64,000 nt of DNA from Nepenthes gracilis (GCA_033239525.1 BSYO01000020.1:10666308-10730307), one strand, 5' to 3'. Counted from the first letter of the stretch, positions 10,905 through 22,861 are shown. The notes: generated by a model not told the origin, from the sequence alone. Numbers and translations: made by a program.

Positions 10905-11924
10905 GCTGCAGAAGTGAAACTAGAGATTGACAACTGCCGCTGGGCCATCAGGGAAAGGCACATGACAAGGGACATGATGTAACGACCCCGTGAACCACCT
11001 ATCTTAACTCCTGATTGGAAAGGAAGTGGCCTGTTATCAGTCTCATTGCAGCCGATGTGATTGCGCCATCGCCTCAACCATGGCATAAAAAAAGCAACAG
11101 GATCATGCAACCACCATGAAAATATCAAGATTACGTCTAGCATTTTATACTACAGTATTCTGTTTAATTTGGTTTAATTTGTTCTCTTGGTTTGTTCATT
11201 CGGTTATGATATTATAGCATTTTATACTTATTATTTTTGTTAAAGTTGTTTAGTTGTTTCAATTTGTTTAGGAGTTCTTGTACACGTGGTTGGTTACATG
11301 TGATAGGCATTATGCTGTCACTTATATTCTGTACTGGCGCACTGTTTGGTGTAGAGTAATATTTCTCCTTACTTTCATTTCTTCTGCCTCTCGTCTAATC
11401 CCTCTTTCCTCTTTGTCCCCTCTTCCTCTTCCACTTCCTCTTTCCCTTTCTCTACTCTGCTAAATCCCCTCTGTCTAACTCCTTTCTTTTTCTCTTTTCC
11501 ACTTCTCATCTTTCTCAAAAAGCATGAGCCGATGCCATCGGTGGCAGATCTGGTAACAGTGGACGAGCATCTACAACATGGCCAAAGCAAAAATACTTGC
11601 TCGCTTGGCAGAGATTGAGACACGCACTGTGCACACCATAGATAGCTTATGGGTGATGATTTGGGACTGTGACACCAACACCTCTCATCCTCTGGTATTC
11701 AAGAACATAGAGTCAACCTGAGGCAACTTTTTAATTGACAATTGGCAAAAGCAGTTTGTTAAGAGGAGGGAGCTCAGAGAAGGAGATGAGGTTGGACTTT
11801 TTGTTGGGTTTAATTACTCCCTTGTGGGTAACTCAATAAACTGATGTGTCATTTGAAGATCATGCAAGGTTTGTGCGAAGTTTGAATTGCTACAAATTGG
11901 CTGCAATAAAAGGCCGGAGCAATT
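10905..11924. other. No clear gene; repeat-derived sequence
   Basis: Contains TGTAACGACCCCG at 10978, which looks like a gypsy LTR start, and a pyrimidine-rich block at 11380-11520. I see no supported coding sequence. Confidence 0.35.
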
Positions 11925-12185
11925 GCCAGAGTGGGAGTGACCAATTTGCTGGAGTGGCAAATGTTGGAGTGGCTGATTTGTTAGAGGGGCAAATGTCAGA
12001 GTGGCCAATTTTTCAAAGTGCACAAATGTCAGAGTAACCGATCTGTCGGAATGGGCAAATTTCAGAGTGACCGATCTATCAGAGGGCACAAATGTCGGAG
12101 TGATCGATCTGCCAGATGGGAAAAATGTCGAAGAGGCCAATATGCTAGAGTGGATAAATGTCAGAGTGGCAATTTCTAGAGTGAC
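11925..12185. repeat. 33-bp minisatellite, about 8 units
   Basis: Successive GTC(A/G)GAGTG-type anchors lie at 11963, 11995, 12028, 12061, 12094, 12127 and 12160, a spacing of 32-33 bp. Because 33 is a multiple of three, several frames stay open and give 11-residue repeats on paper (for example 'TLTFVHSDRSV' on the minus strand); I treat these as artefacts of the array. Confidence 0.85.
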
Positions 12186-12689
12186 CATGGGGTGCCAAAG
12201 TGGCAATGAAGGATGAGCCAGGCAGGGCTGAGGGTGGAGCCAGTAGGGTCGACTGTGGAGCTTGGCAGGGCCAAGGGTGGAGCCGGATAGTGTCTAGGGC
12301 GCTAATGCTAAGGTGGGCCAGGGTGGCCTGTCTTGAAAGTTGATAGCTGACTTTGCAGTAATTGACTTTTTAGAATTGATAAACTTGGCAGAGCATCTTA
12401 GTTGTAAAGTTCAAGACAGAAAGGCGGCTTTACAAAGTAGGTGGCAGTTTTGCAGGGCACGGGTCCAAACTGGTAGAGCATGCGCTGCCTAAGAAAAAGT
12501 GCAAAAATTGGTGAAAGCGTAGAAAATGACAAAATTGATGCGATAAATTCTCTACAAGATCAGATTAGGCGAGTAGATAGAATTTGAGCAATACATCATT
12601 ATAAAGCGTACCAGGTGCTTCAGAAGGCTATGTGGTGAATGGTGTGGTGAGTTGTGGGTGGAACGGAGCAAAAATGAAGTGCGGAAGGG

Positions 12690-13060
12690 AGACTTCGTCT
12701 TTCACCATTCATCACCAAACTTGTAAAATTAGTGAGTAAAAAGCGCTACCAGTGAGAGAAAGGAAAGAAGAAAAGGATAGAAAGTAGAGGGAAAGAGAGT
12801 TCCCTTACTCTAAGATTGTTCTTTTTTCTTACTTTATCTTAGGTGGGTTGCTGATATTCTGTCTCGGGGGTTTATAACCGATTTTACATAGTAGATTTTT
12901 CAAAGTTTGTTTTATAATTTGTTCCTTAGTTGAAAATGATTTTTCACATTTAAAATTATTATGCGTTCTTTTGTTTCTTGTGTTCACTAAGTTGGTGGTT
13001 GACGGTCGTCGAGGGGTTCGAATTTATTCCACTACACTGAATTGTGCGTGAATCCGGGTG
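12690..13060 (-). repeat. Dispersed repeat copy B, inverted relative to 5905-6209
   Basis: The reverse complement of about 12715-12835 matches 6095-6209, and the match continues through about 13040 against 5905-6095. It extends beyond the point where copy A is cut by the gap, so it shows what copy A would look like there. Neither copy codes. It could be an LTR or a non-autonomous element; the type is not determined. Confidence 0.6.
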
Positions 13061-15199
13061 TCGAACGTCAGCACTTTCTTGAGATCAATTCAATATAAGA
13101 CTTTCATTTTTTATTCTCAATCGAACTTCTTGAATAGACTGTTTGTTATTTGATTCAGTTTTGTTTCTTTGCTAGGTTGGAAAAAATATTATCCTTCTAT
13201 TTTATTTTTTTTTTTGTAGGCCATATGAAACCCATTTCATAGGATATTTTTTTTTTCGAAAATGATATAAACTGTATTTATGAGGACATTTGACATTCTG
13301 ATGTACATGCATTTCTTGTAGAGTAATGATGCAAATATGGTGGGATATAAGAAACTTGTAGAGTAATAATGCAAATATGGTGGGATATAAGAAAATCACT
13401 TAGTCATTATTCTACACATTTGCTTTTCTTGATAGATTGTGATTATCTTCTAAATACTGTAGAGGTTGAGTCCTTCATCAGTAACAAGCGCACTCAATTG
13501 GCCATTGTTTATAATATAAAGCAGAAGGCAATTAGTGATTACCTCAACATGAAAGGATGGATCTTAAATACTCAATCCATCCCGTGAAATGCTAGGAGGT
13601 GATGACCAAATGTATTTTGCCTTTTGTTGCAGGAAATTTTATTCTGTTATTTTTAATTGAATGTACAGTTCCCTTTTTATCCTTTCCTTTTTTAAATAGC
13701 TCATGAAAGATAGGATTGTGTTGTAAGAAGCATTGAGTGCCATTGAGATCTTCATATCCATACCTAAAGTTGCAAATAAGCCATTCTGCAACTCAAATAA
13801 GCAAACAAGTATCGAAAACAAACCCTTTTGAATGCTTTTAGAACTTTTGTTTTTTTTATCTTACAATGGGACAAGAACAAGAAAAAAATCCAATAAACTA
13901 TATTGGGTTTTGGATCATTCCCTTGTAAGTATCATAACAAATGGATGATTATTAGAAGGATAAGCAATACTCACACATGACACATTTGGTTGAAGATGTT
14001 AAGCAAAGATTTTACGATACTCGTATGAAACTTAATCAATTGTCAGTCAAAAGTTATCCAAACGATAAAGGATACTAAAGGATCACATAATATTTATTCG
14101 AGGGACAACCGATGATCTATTAAAGGTCAGCAGAACAATGCGAGATAGTCATCTGGGGGACACAGATGCGCTGTTTGTCCAAAAGAGTGGTGCCGAATGC
14201 ATTTCTGAGGAAAGTATGTGCATGGTTTGTCTAAAATGGTCATGCCTGAAAGGCATTCATACCCTGTTTGTCCAAAAGATTACGCCTAATGTGTGCCTTA
14301 TTAGTGCTCATGCATCATTTTTAATATAAGGTCACACCTAATGCAATTTTAATATATCTGAAGTCAGTTTCTCACACAATGAGTACCGCACATGAAAAGA
14401 GGTGAGAAAGAAAGAAGATGAAGAGATTTGATATCCGGTTGAGATTTAATTTGAATTCTACTTTTCGTTAAAGACAAGTTGTTCTAGTGTTGATTTCTAA
14501 AATATATTTCTATTTGGTTGCTTTTATTTCTCGAAATATTTTCTCTTGTGGGTTATTAAGTGCGTTGAAAGGATTCTTCGGTTTCGAATTTTGAGTCGAG
14601 CTAGTTAGAGAAAACTAGAGCACGTCGAGGCAAGTGTTTTCATACTGACTAACTATTCTCTTTTGATATTTATTCATTTATCATCGGATATTTTCGTTTC
14701 AATACCCACCCAAACCATGGAAAATATGTTACCCATGCTATGAGACCAAAGAATATGTAGTTTATTGTTAGATTTGCTCACCCATTCATTTGGTTGAGTT
14801 TCGCCAAACCCTAACCCACGCGAAATTGGGGGTTTCCTATTTTTCCTCTGTATTTTGTTAAATTTATCCAAAAATGTGAATCACCACATTCCATATCGGC
14901 CGTATGATCGATCTCACACGTTTCGACCCATTCGTGACGTCCGAACCCTGTAAACGGCCACTGTTACTGTTCATCCAAAAATAGATGGGAAATTTGCATA
15001 CTTTTACCTTCGTATTATGTTGAATCGATCTCAAAATTTGAATCACCACGTCCCAATTATATATATATATATATCGACCGAACATTCGAATCTGCAAGAA
15101 TCGACCTGTTCGCGGCGTCCGGGAACTCTAAAAGCCCCCTGTTACTGTTCACCCGAGTTTGAATGGGAAAATTTGCATGCTCCCACCCATTTAATGCTT
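13061..15199. other. No gene seen; AT-rich, with a 40-bp tandem duplication
   Basis: A 40-bp phrase containing GCAAATATGGTGGGATATAA occurs twice back to back (13315-13354 and 13355-13394, one difference). A phrase with TGTTTGTCCAAAAGA recurs at about 14173 and 14267. No recognised coding sequence. Confidence 0.4.
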
Positions 15200-16657
15200 A
15201 TGAAATTTATGTTTAATTGATCATGTTAGATTGTAAGTCTTGGAAATAAGTAAGTACGCCCGAATTGTAAAGAGTTGTGCTCCGGAGGGCTTTTGAGGTG
15301 AAATGGCCATGTTGAGGTAAGAAACTTCATACTCCTTGTAATTAATGTCCAAGCATATGAAATGTAATATTAAAGGGTTTAAGTTCCAAAGAAAGATAAG
15401 TATCAAGCAAGTAAACAGAGAAAAATCGACAAAATACGATATGATGGATTTGATCTCCCAGATGGAGATATGTGATGGGAATGTGATTCCTGATTGGAGA
15501 ATATAAATAAAAATATGGTGGATCCTCCCACAAGGAAAGATTAATATTGAAACTAGGACCATGGTTTATAGTGGTGGTATCCTCTGGCTTGCCACGTATA
15601 TCACGGTTGGAGCCCAAGGAATACTCCGGCTGCTCATGGGCGCGAGTGATATTCCTGGTACGCCTTAGGATACAACTATTGAAGAACGAGAATTGCCCTG
15701 GTTCCTGAAAAAATGGGACGAATTGTGATAGCCGAGTGCTATAGGTCTAAAATATAGTCGATGATCGAGTGTTGCAGGCTTAAAATGTATCCGTTAGTTG
15801 AGTACTGCAGACCTAAAATATAGCCGTGTGCTTTAGAATATGTAACAGATACATTCCTTTTCTCGTTCTCTCACATCACTGGCTAGAACAACCTACTAGC
15901 CCAAGTCCGCAAAAATTAATAAAAGTAATAAAAATGAATAAGCATAACCGGTGTAAACATGAGAACAAGGTGATCCTAGATGTCCCCTTTCCTCTCATGA
16001 TTCATTGTTATTGAGATTATATGTTTTTTCCCATCCATTTATTGCTTTCACTGTTTACCTGCTCGCTGTTAATGATGTATGATTTTACTTGCTGAGTTGT
16101 ACGCTCACCCTTGCTATTTCTCCTTCCAGATGAGAGTATTAAGTTGATGCCTGACTAGTTAGAAGGAAGGATAGAGACCTGTTTGAGGAGATTAGTTGGA
16201 TGTCGAAGGCTTAAAGATTTGGACACGTTTAATCTAATAGAATATAAATAGTTGAGCCAGATTATTGTGGTTTGTTATTATTTTATGGTTATTGTTATAC
16301 TTCTACAGGTTTCTGGATTTAGTCATACTTCTGCCTTCATTTGGATGTTTGGATTTTATTTAGTCTTAGATAACATCTCTTAGATCCAATACGGTAGTTG
16401 GAAATATTATGTTGGAGCCATTGATAATGTGACAATGTGGATCCTGTGTATGTGTTGTTGTAGGGCAAAATGTCGAATTTGGTTAGTTGTGTGCTTGTAC
16501 ATGTTTATTCTAAACATGTTGTATTTTTAATTTTTATCTAATTCTAGAGAAAATTCTTTCAAAATTTTTACATAGTCCTTAATATTAAATTATGGGCATT
16601 AATTTATGTTATTATTAATAGAGGTTATTTAAAGGAAAACAATCTGGTCCGTCACAC
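15200..16657 (+). repeat. Probable gypsy LTR (Del/Tekay-like), borders uncertain
   Basis: Ends GGTCCGTCACA near 16656, a typical gypsy LTR 3' end, and contains a 'GTACGCTCACCC...CCAGATGAG' phrase near 16097-16135, which I associate with Del/Tekay LTRs. A purine/pyrimidine-mixed 5' part from about 15240 lacks coding sequence. The start and the target duplication could not be placed. Confidence 0.35.
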
Positions 16658-17189
16658 ATCATTTGATTTGGCCTCTAATTATGCTTTCTTTTGTCACTTG
16701 TTTTTCTATTAAACCTAATTTCCTTCCACAATTTCCAGTTACGTTGAACTTAAAATTAGCTACAGCTATCCTTGAAATTTCTGCTACCATTGCTGATGTA
16801 GATCACTGGCTTCAGTTGCTTGCTGAAATTTGGCTGAGATAAGCAGTTATAAGCTACTTCTCAATTTCTCCAAAATTTGCTAAGTGTTGGTACGTTACTA
16901 CCCAAGACCTTAGAGTAATATTAGCTGAATTACATGTCCTCGGGCATTGATCAAGGTCTTCGGACTTTATTTCATGTCCTCAGTTATTTTGTTTATTTTG
17001 GTAGCCTTTAATGTCCGCAGCCTTTGACTGTCCTTGGATGTTACTTTGAGTCCTTCGTCGCGACCGACTACCAGCCGATTTCAATGCCCTCAGATATTTT
17101 TAGATACTGCAGTCATTAGCATACCTCATCCATTATTTGAATAACCAACAATTTTGCAACCAATGTGGTGAAAATGTCCGTGAATATTA
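16658..17189. other. No gene seen between a probable LTR and a minisatellite
   Basis: Contains a few short TCCTCAG/TCCTTGG phrases repeated loosely at 16935-17090, like the degraded edge of another array. No coding sequence is supported. Confidence 0.35.
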
Positions 17190-17640
17190 TGGCAACTGGC
17201 ATTTTTGGTAACACAGCATTTCGGGCAATCGCTTTTTTTGGCAACCGGCATTTTGACAACACTGCATTTGGGCGACTGGCAGTTTTTGGCAACCGGCATT
17301 TTGACAACACGGCATTTGGGCAACCTGTATTTTTTTGGGAACCGGCATTTTGACAACACGACATTTGGGCGACTATCATTTTCGGCAACTGGTATTTTGA
17401 CAACACGGCATTTGGGCAACCGAAATTTTTTGGCAACCGGCATTTTGACAACATGGCATTTGGGTGACCGGCACTTTTTGGCAATCAGCATTTTGACAAC
17501 AAGACATTTGGGTGACCGACATTTTTGGAATCGGCATTTTGATAACGTGGCATTTTTGGCAACCAGTATTCTGACAGGCACTCGTGTTTTGACAACACGG
17601 CATTTGGGTGACCGGCATTTTTGGCCCAACCAGGCAAAAT
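17190..17640. repeat. 48-bp minisatellite, about 9 units
   Basis: The anchor TTTTGACAAC recurs at 17251, 17299, 17348, 17395, 17443, 17491 and 17537: spacings 48, 49, 47, 48, 48 and 46. The core is 'GCAACCGGCATTTTGACAAC'. Three long overlapping ORFs span the array in different frames on both strands (up to 189 codons) and are repeat artefacts. A single decayed unit recurs at about 19930-20000 with the same right flank. Confidence 0.9.
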
Positions 17641-17878
17641 ACATAACACATGGCCTTCCTCAACCGGTCAACATTATATTGATCAGATTATTTCGTCAAC
17701 CATTCCCATCCGGTCAACAGAATGTTGACCAGATTCCTTCCTTAACCTTCTTAAGTTGGTCAACAGAATGCTGACCGAATTCTTTTCCTTGCCCGACCGG
17801 CCACAACTTCGTGCAGGTTCCCGTTTGTTGAGTTATGCCAAGGAAAGAAGTAAAAATGATTTCGTTGACTGCGGGCCT
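17516..17878 (+). repeat. Direct repeat, copy 1
   Basis: Last minisatellite unit plus about 260 bp of unique flank ('CCAACCAGGCAAAAT...', 'GTGCAGGTTCCCGTTTGTTG', 'GCCAAGGAAAGAAGTAA'). It is repeated with substitutions at 19922-20257. Several 'GGTCAAC' phrases are embedded in it. It could be the end of an LTR of an element whose other parts are not recognised. Confidence 0.7.
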
Positions 17879-17880
17879 CA

Positions 17881-18964
17881 GAATTCTTCCATCCTTTTTA
17901 AAAAAATTTATTCTCAAAATTTACATACTTTCATTTTGACCTTCATGCTTAAGTCAATTTCTAAATTTTTCCTCAAATTTATCTTCGTGCATTTAGAGCA
18001 ACACAACGTAATCCCTAGACATGATTACATGTGCTAGATAACTCAGTACCCATTCTTATCCAATAACTTAACTGCATCATTTCTTTTCCTTAAATTCAGA
18101 ATTCGTAACCTAATTTGTAAATCAGAACATTCCTTTAATCTATACTTAGTAAAGTGACTTAATACTCAAAACTCCCATGATATTACTTCGAAGTCCAGTA
18201 TATCCAATAACACTATAATCATTTAAGTCGAACACTTAATAGGGCATAATATTCATGGCTACAGAATTCCAAAAAAACAATGCAACTAATACAAAATCTA
18301 ATTCTCAAATAAACTTCAAAACTACAAGTGAAAGTGTGAACTCCAATATATGTTGAAATGCCAAAAATTTCAAAAACTTAACTTCCATTATTGTAGACGA
18401 CGCGTCTGCCTTTTGTGTCCTCTCTGCAAAATTTTGATCAACAGTACTAGACCTTTTTGCCGTTTGTTTCGTAGGGTAAGGACAATTCTTAATTAGATGA
18501 CCTTATTTTTCACAATTGAAACAAGCTCCCAATTTCTTATAACATGCTTCCTTCCATGAAAATTTTCACAATATGGGCATGCGGAGTTTGGGTCTACTAC
18601 ATCCTGGATTTTTACCTCTCTTCTTCTCTTTGTTGGCTTTGACTTTTTGGAAACTCTCTTTAAATTTGATCCTTTATCGGGAGTTTGGCAATCATCACTA
18701 ACTAAGTTTTCCTTTTTTGGATTTTCAAGCAAACTTGATCCGTTGTGGCTTCTCAGTTCTGCTGTCTCTTAGTCCTATCACCAAATATTAATTAAATTAG
18801 ATCATCTAATTTAAATAAGCAATTCAAGGTCCCAACCCAAAATCAATTAAGTCTAAACTTCAAATTAGCTTAAACCTCAAATCAAATTCTAAGTTTAACT
18901 CAATCCTAAGCTTCTACATAAAATCAATCAATCTTATAACATCTCTTTTTTCTCTGATACCACC
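17881..18964 (-). pseudogene. Gypsy gag fragment with zinc knuckle
   Basis: The minus strand encodes a Lys/Arg-rich stretch (18493-18732, 'SKKSKPTKRRREVK') followed by the first Cys pair of a gypsy nucleocapsid ('CPYCENFHGRKH'). One base out of frame the next codons read 'GACFNCEK', a stop, then 'GHLIKNCPY', a CCHC knuckle. A frameshift and one stop therefore break it. The rest, down to 17881, is AT-rich remnant without protease or RT, so the element is truncated after gag. Confidence 0.6.
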
Positions 18965-19895
18965 TGTGAAGGCCCACGTCCTCATATACCTTAATGAGAC
19001 ATCATACTATATATAAGTCCATAAATATATCATTATTATACACAAGACCCATATGATACCATTTCAAGTGGTTCCAATCCCATACGACTTGGATACGATA
19101 TGGATACGGCGTCGAATTCTTTAGAGATATTACTAGGAAACAAAATTATTGCCACATAATTTTACAGAAGGACTAATAATATCCATAAGAATTTGCGGAA
19201 GTATGACTAAAGGATCAACATCAAACATGATAAATACATATATTTATTTCTTACATGATGGAGTACAAAATTTTTCTAATATTTTACATTTCATTAACAT
19301 CCGATTCTAAACATCTTTTACCTTCACTTCTGATTCACTCGATACCAAATCATGTCCTATATCTGAGGGGTTAGCAAAACGGCAAGTGAGTGAGCCAAAT
19401 GCTCAACAAGGCAAAAATAACAAAGACATACATATTCTTATACTTAAAATAGATATATATAGATATCAGAGGAATATAATTCATGTATGAACTTTTAACT
19501 TTTATTTTTTGAATTCTTACTTATCATCTATCTTTAGGGATTAGGTCTAGTAGGCCTTACTAACTAATTGAGTGATCAATTGAAGAGAGGATTGTGCTAT
19601 TTTATACAATCCAAGGTCATATTTTCCTTATTTACATTCTGAATACATGATGGATTGTATATATTCCCAACAATCTAAGGCTTTTACCTCCCTTTATACC
19701 CCGAGGTGGGTGGTACTACCTATATCATCCGGTAGACGAGACCAAAAGTTGACATCCTATAGCTACCAAATAACAAAGGTAGTGGTATACTTTTAACATA
19801 GTATACGAGACCAAATAATAGAAATACCGCCAAAAGTACCTCCACGGTCGAGGGGTAATCCTTGAATTTTTGTTATAATATCCTAATGCATGTCA
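18965..19895 (-). repeat. 5' LTR of the truncated gypsy element, with initiator-Met-type primer site
   Basis: Next to the LTR edge the minus strand reads TGGTATCAGAG (RC of 18952-18962), a primer-binding site complementary to initiator tRNA-Met. On the plus strand the LTR starts TGTGAAGGCCC at 18965. The far edge is taken as TGTCA at 19891-19895, which gives TGACATGC as the 5' end on the minus strand; this edge is less sure. Confidence 0.55.
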
Positions 19896-19921
19896 ATAAA
19901 TATCACCTGCTTGATATTTAG

Positions 19922-20257
19922 GAGATCGATATTTTTGGCAATCGGGTTTTTTTGGCAAGCGGCATTTTGACAGCACAGCATTTTGGTGACTGGCATTTTT
20001 TCCCCAACCAGGCAAAATGCATAACACGCGGCCTTTCTTAGCTGGTCAACAGTATGTTGACCAGATTATTTCCTCAACCATTCCTAGCAGGTTAAGAGAA
20101 TGTTGACCGGATTCCTTAACCTTCTTATACCGGTCGATAGGATGTTGATTGGATTTTTTTTCTCCTTGCTTGACCAGCCACTACGTCGTGCAGGTTCCCA
20201 TTTGTTGAGTTATGCCCAAGGAAAGAAGTAATAATAATTCCATTGACTGTGGGGCTT
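19922..20257 (+). repeat. Direct repeat, copy 2
   Basis: Diverged copy of 17516-17878, same orientation, including one decayed 48-bp unit and the 'GTGCAGGTTCCCATTTGTTG' flank. The two copies diverge right after 'GACTG(C/T)GGG'. The 2-kb interval between them holds the truncated gypsy fragment. Confidence 0.7.
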
Positions 20258-20274
20258 ACAGCGAGTTTTCTTTC

Positions 20275-20450
20275 GCTCATAATTAATCCTTGGTCATCCA
20301 AGTGATCTATAAGTGGTCAAATTAAATATTGATCATCTAAACGGCTCATAAGTGGTCGAATTAAATATTGGCCATCCAAGCAGCCCACAAGTGGTCGAAT
20401 TAAACCTTGGTCATTCAACCGGCTCATAAGTGGTCAAATTAAACTGTGGT
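20275..20450. repeat. 39-bp minisatellite, about 4 units
   Basis: AAGTGGTC anchors lie at 20311, 20350, 20389 and 20428, exactly 39 bp apart. The unit contains 'AATTAAA' and '(C/T)GGTCATCCAA'. Confidence 0.85.
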
Positions 20451-20944
20451 TTCATCCCAAGTGGCCCATTCGCAGTCTAATACAAAATATTAGGGGCTTA
20501 GACGGCACGTGTGACAACCTCCTCCAACAGGAGATGCTGCAGTCATTCTACAACGATCGACAAATCGGGGCAAAGTGAAAAAAAAAAAAACACTCTGATT
20601 GAAGGCTGGCCACCCAAAATCTTAACATGGGCATAGCCATGCAGTACGAAACCTCAACTCATTAAACAAAAGCACTCTCGAGTATAAAAACGACTTGATA
20701 CAACATCAGGACTCACCCTGATATCTTCTCGAGGACTTAGATCCATCTGAAAGTGCAACACATGTCTCCGAGCAGCTAGACAGCAACGATTAGTGTTACA
20801 AAACGGTCGGCCATCCTGCACGAAGTACAAAAAGCCGTCTGGCCGGTGTAAAGAGAAAATTGCTAAAAGGAAAGCCGGGTAGAGTTAGGAAATTCAATAC
20901 GTCAACAAAATTAGTGTTTTATTAATAATAATTTATTTACAATT
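20451..20944. other. No gene seen; 3' flank of the antisense-type ORF
   Basis: Mixed-composition repeat DNA between the 39-bp array and the C-terminal end of the minus-strand ORF. It ends in an AT-rich stretch (20905-20945) that could hold the polyadenylation signals of that ORF. Confidence 0.35.
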
Positions 20945-22545
20945 GGATAGCTCTGACTGGAGGACAACCTTCCCCTTCTGGAACTGTCAAACTTGAGCAC
21001 CATCTGGCTCAACTGCTCCCCTAGTTGAAGAATCTCTTCTTCCATGTCTTCGATCACCGCCTCTCATTGGTGCAGTCTTTTCAATACTGCGCCAATAATT
21101 TTCTCTTGCTGTAAGAAACAAAAAGAAAATTAGACAACAATGGCAGATAAAGAAGGAAAAGAAGAACTTATAAGAAATTATTGGGAAGATTTTTCATTAC
21201 CTCCTTGCTGATAGGCCTTACGACCCAGAGCCTGGTGGTGGGAGACTTGGAGTGGCAGCCTCCTGAGTCAGCTTGCTGTAGCCTCATCGGCGGACTCCTC
21301 TGACAGGACGGCTAGGAGACTTGGAGCGATGGTTTCCTGTGCCAGCTCCACAATGATATCAACCACCTCAGTAAGATCTCCGACAACTAACTACTCCGGC
21401 TATGCATGCAACTCAACGGCTAGCTCCAATTCGGCGGCTTCAAGCAACGGCTCCACTCGCGCTCCTTGCACCGCCAAGTCTCCCAGTAGTGATGGCTCAA
21501 CGACAGCGCCTCCCGTGGTGGCTCGCTCGGTGGCCTCAAAGTCAGCCACATAATCCTCAACCCCAGAGCGCTCTCTAACTCCCGCAAGTCACCCGGCCAA
21601 TCTATAGTCCAGCACTGTAGAAGATGAGGAAGAAGGATCTGATGGCGTTGCTCTATTCTTCCTAGTACTGCTAGGGAATCGCCGCTCGTAAGAGCGCCAG
21701 CCTTCCTCTTAGGCTGCGAAGTTGCCGGCGGAGCCTTGAACTTCTGGACTGGTGAGGGGGGACCCCAACTGGACTGGTGAGGGGGGATCCCAACAAGCTC
21801 TCTTGGCCTCTGCTCTGGACACCAGGTGATCACTTCTAAACTCAAAGAGCTGCCCCCTCATCAATTGCAGTAGGGGCTCCACTGCTTCCACCTCTTTCTT
21901 GGTGGGCCTCCCGGTGAAATCATCAGAAACCTTACTCTAATCCCGGGACAAGGGAAAACTATCAGCAACACAAACAAAGAATAATCGGTCTTTCTAATTC
22001 TTGACCAACTTGTATATAGCGCCGCTGATACGAAGCTCCTGTGGAGATAGGGAGATCCAGTCACTACTTTGGGTGAACAGAAACATACCCTTGATGGACT
22101 CAACTAGTATGAATGCAAACTGTGAAATAGCTGCCTAACAATCCTTTAGACCTTCAAAATTTGAAGCTAGAGATGTTAGAAAAGTTATCACAGGGATAAC
22201 TTGCTTATGGCAGCCAAGCGTTCATAGAGACAACAACCGTGAATGGTAGCGGAAGAAGATACACAACGAATAAGGATATCGTATGGCATTCACATGGAGC
22301 TGTTCAATAGGAATGCCAAACGCTGTGAGGATATGGAGTAGCACCTCTGGGATTGAGAGGCGACCCACTTTGCAAGTAAGCCTTGTACACTGTGATGTGA
22401 CCGATCAAAGGAGAGCAAGCCCTATCCTACTTGCTAGGCATTGAGAATACAATGTGCGATGGAATATTAATCTCAATGTACAACTCCCTCACTTCGCCGG
22501 TGGAGATAACTGATCGAACTTCAAAGACAGAGGGAGTCATGGAAG
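20945..22545 (-). pseudogene. 'Putative gypsy type transposon' (PF04195-like) ORF with coiled-coil end, decayed
   Basis: Reads on the minus strand from ATG near 22540: 'GEVRELYIEINIPSHIVFSM', then 'ACSPLIGHITVYKAYLQSG'. After a frameshift comes 'IPEVLLHILTAFGIPIEQL'. A 'KDRLFFVCVADSFPLS' block and 'GRPTKKEVEAVEPLLQL' follow (about 21880-22030). A Ser/Pro-rich linker leads to an intron at 21109-21200 (donor GGAG|GTAATG, acceptor TTCTTACAG|C), and the last exon is helical ('MEEEILQLGEQLSQM'). This order matches the PF04195 family found as extra ORFs in Tat-type elements. Here it opposes the plus-strand LTR-like end at 23.3-24.4 kb, so it would be antisense. Stops (for example TAG in 'KN*KD' and TAG after 'MPSK') show decay. 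Its function is unknown. Confidence 0.6.
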
Positions 22546-22861
22546 CAATGCAGGGAAAGAAATGAAGACTTAGAATTTTTGTTGGGAAGAAAGCGTGGAA
22601 AGTTTAAACTGACGCGTGATACTTTTGTATGCCCATTGCCGTCGAAGTAAGGCAGCGCATTGAAAAGACACGGCAATCATAACGAACATGTGTCAATTCC
22701 GAAGAGAGCGCAGTCAAATCGAATCCTCTGAAGAATTATTTACAAGGATTGCAAATTTACTGCGTGACGACACATGGCAGAGTGCTGAAGCAGTTCTACA
22801 AACCTTTTGATTGCCTGTTCGGTGGCTTAGTGAAACAACACGTCGATCTCAATCCACACCA

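Noticed and set aside
11814..12206. 130-codon minus-strand ORF with 11-residue repeats
   Set aside because: Artefact of the 33-bp array, whose unit length is divisible by three.
10978..16656. A 5.7-kb gypsy element between TGTAACGACCCCG and GGTCCGTCACA
   Set aside because: The two phrases look like LTR ends, but the interval lacks gag-pol, matching LTRs and a target duplication.
17126..17774. Overlapping ORFs up to 189 codons with repeated 'FLATGILTT' or 'VVKMPVAK' blocks
   Set aside because: They are the 48-bp minisatellite read in several frames on both strands; no start context, domain or splice structure supports a gene.
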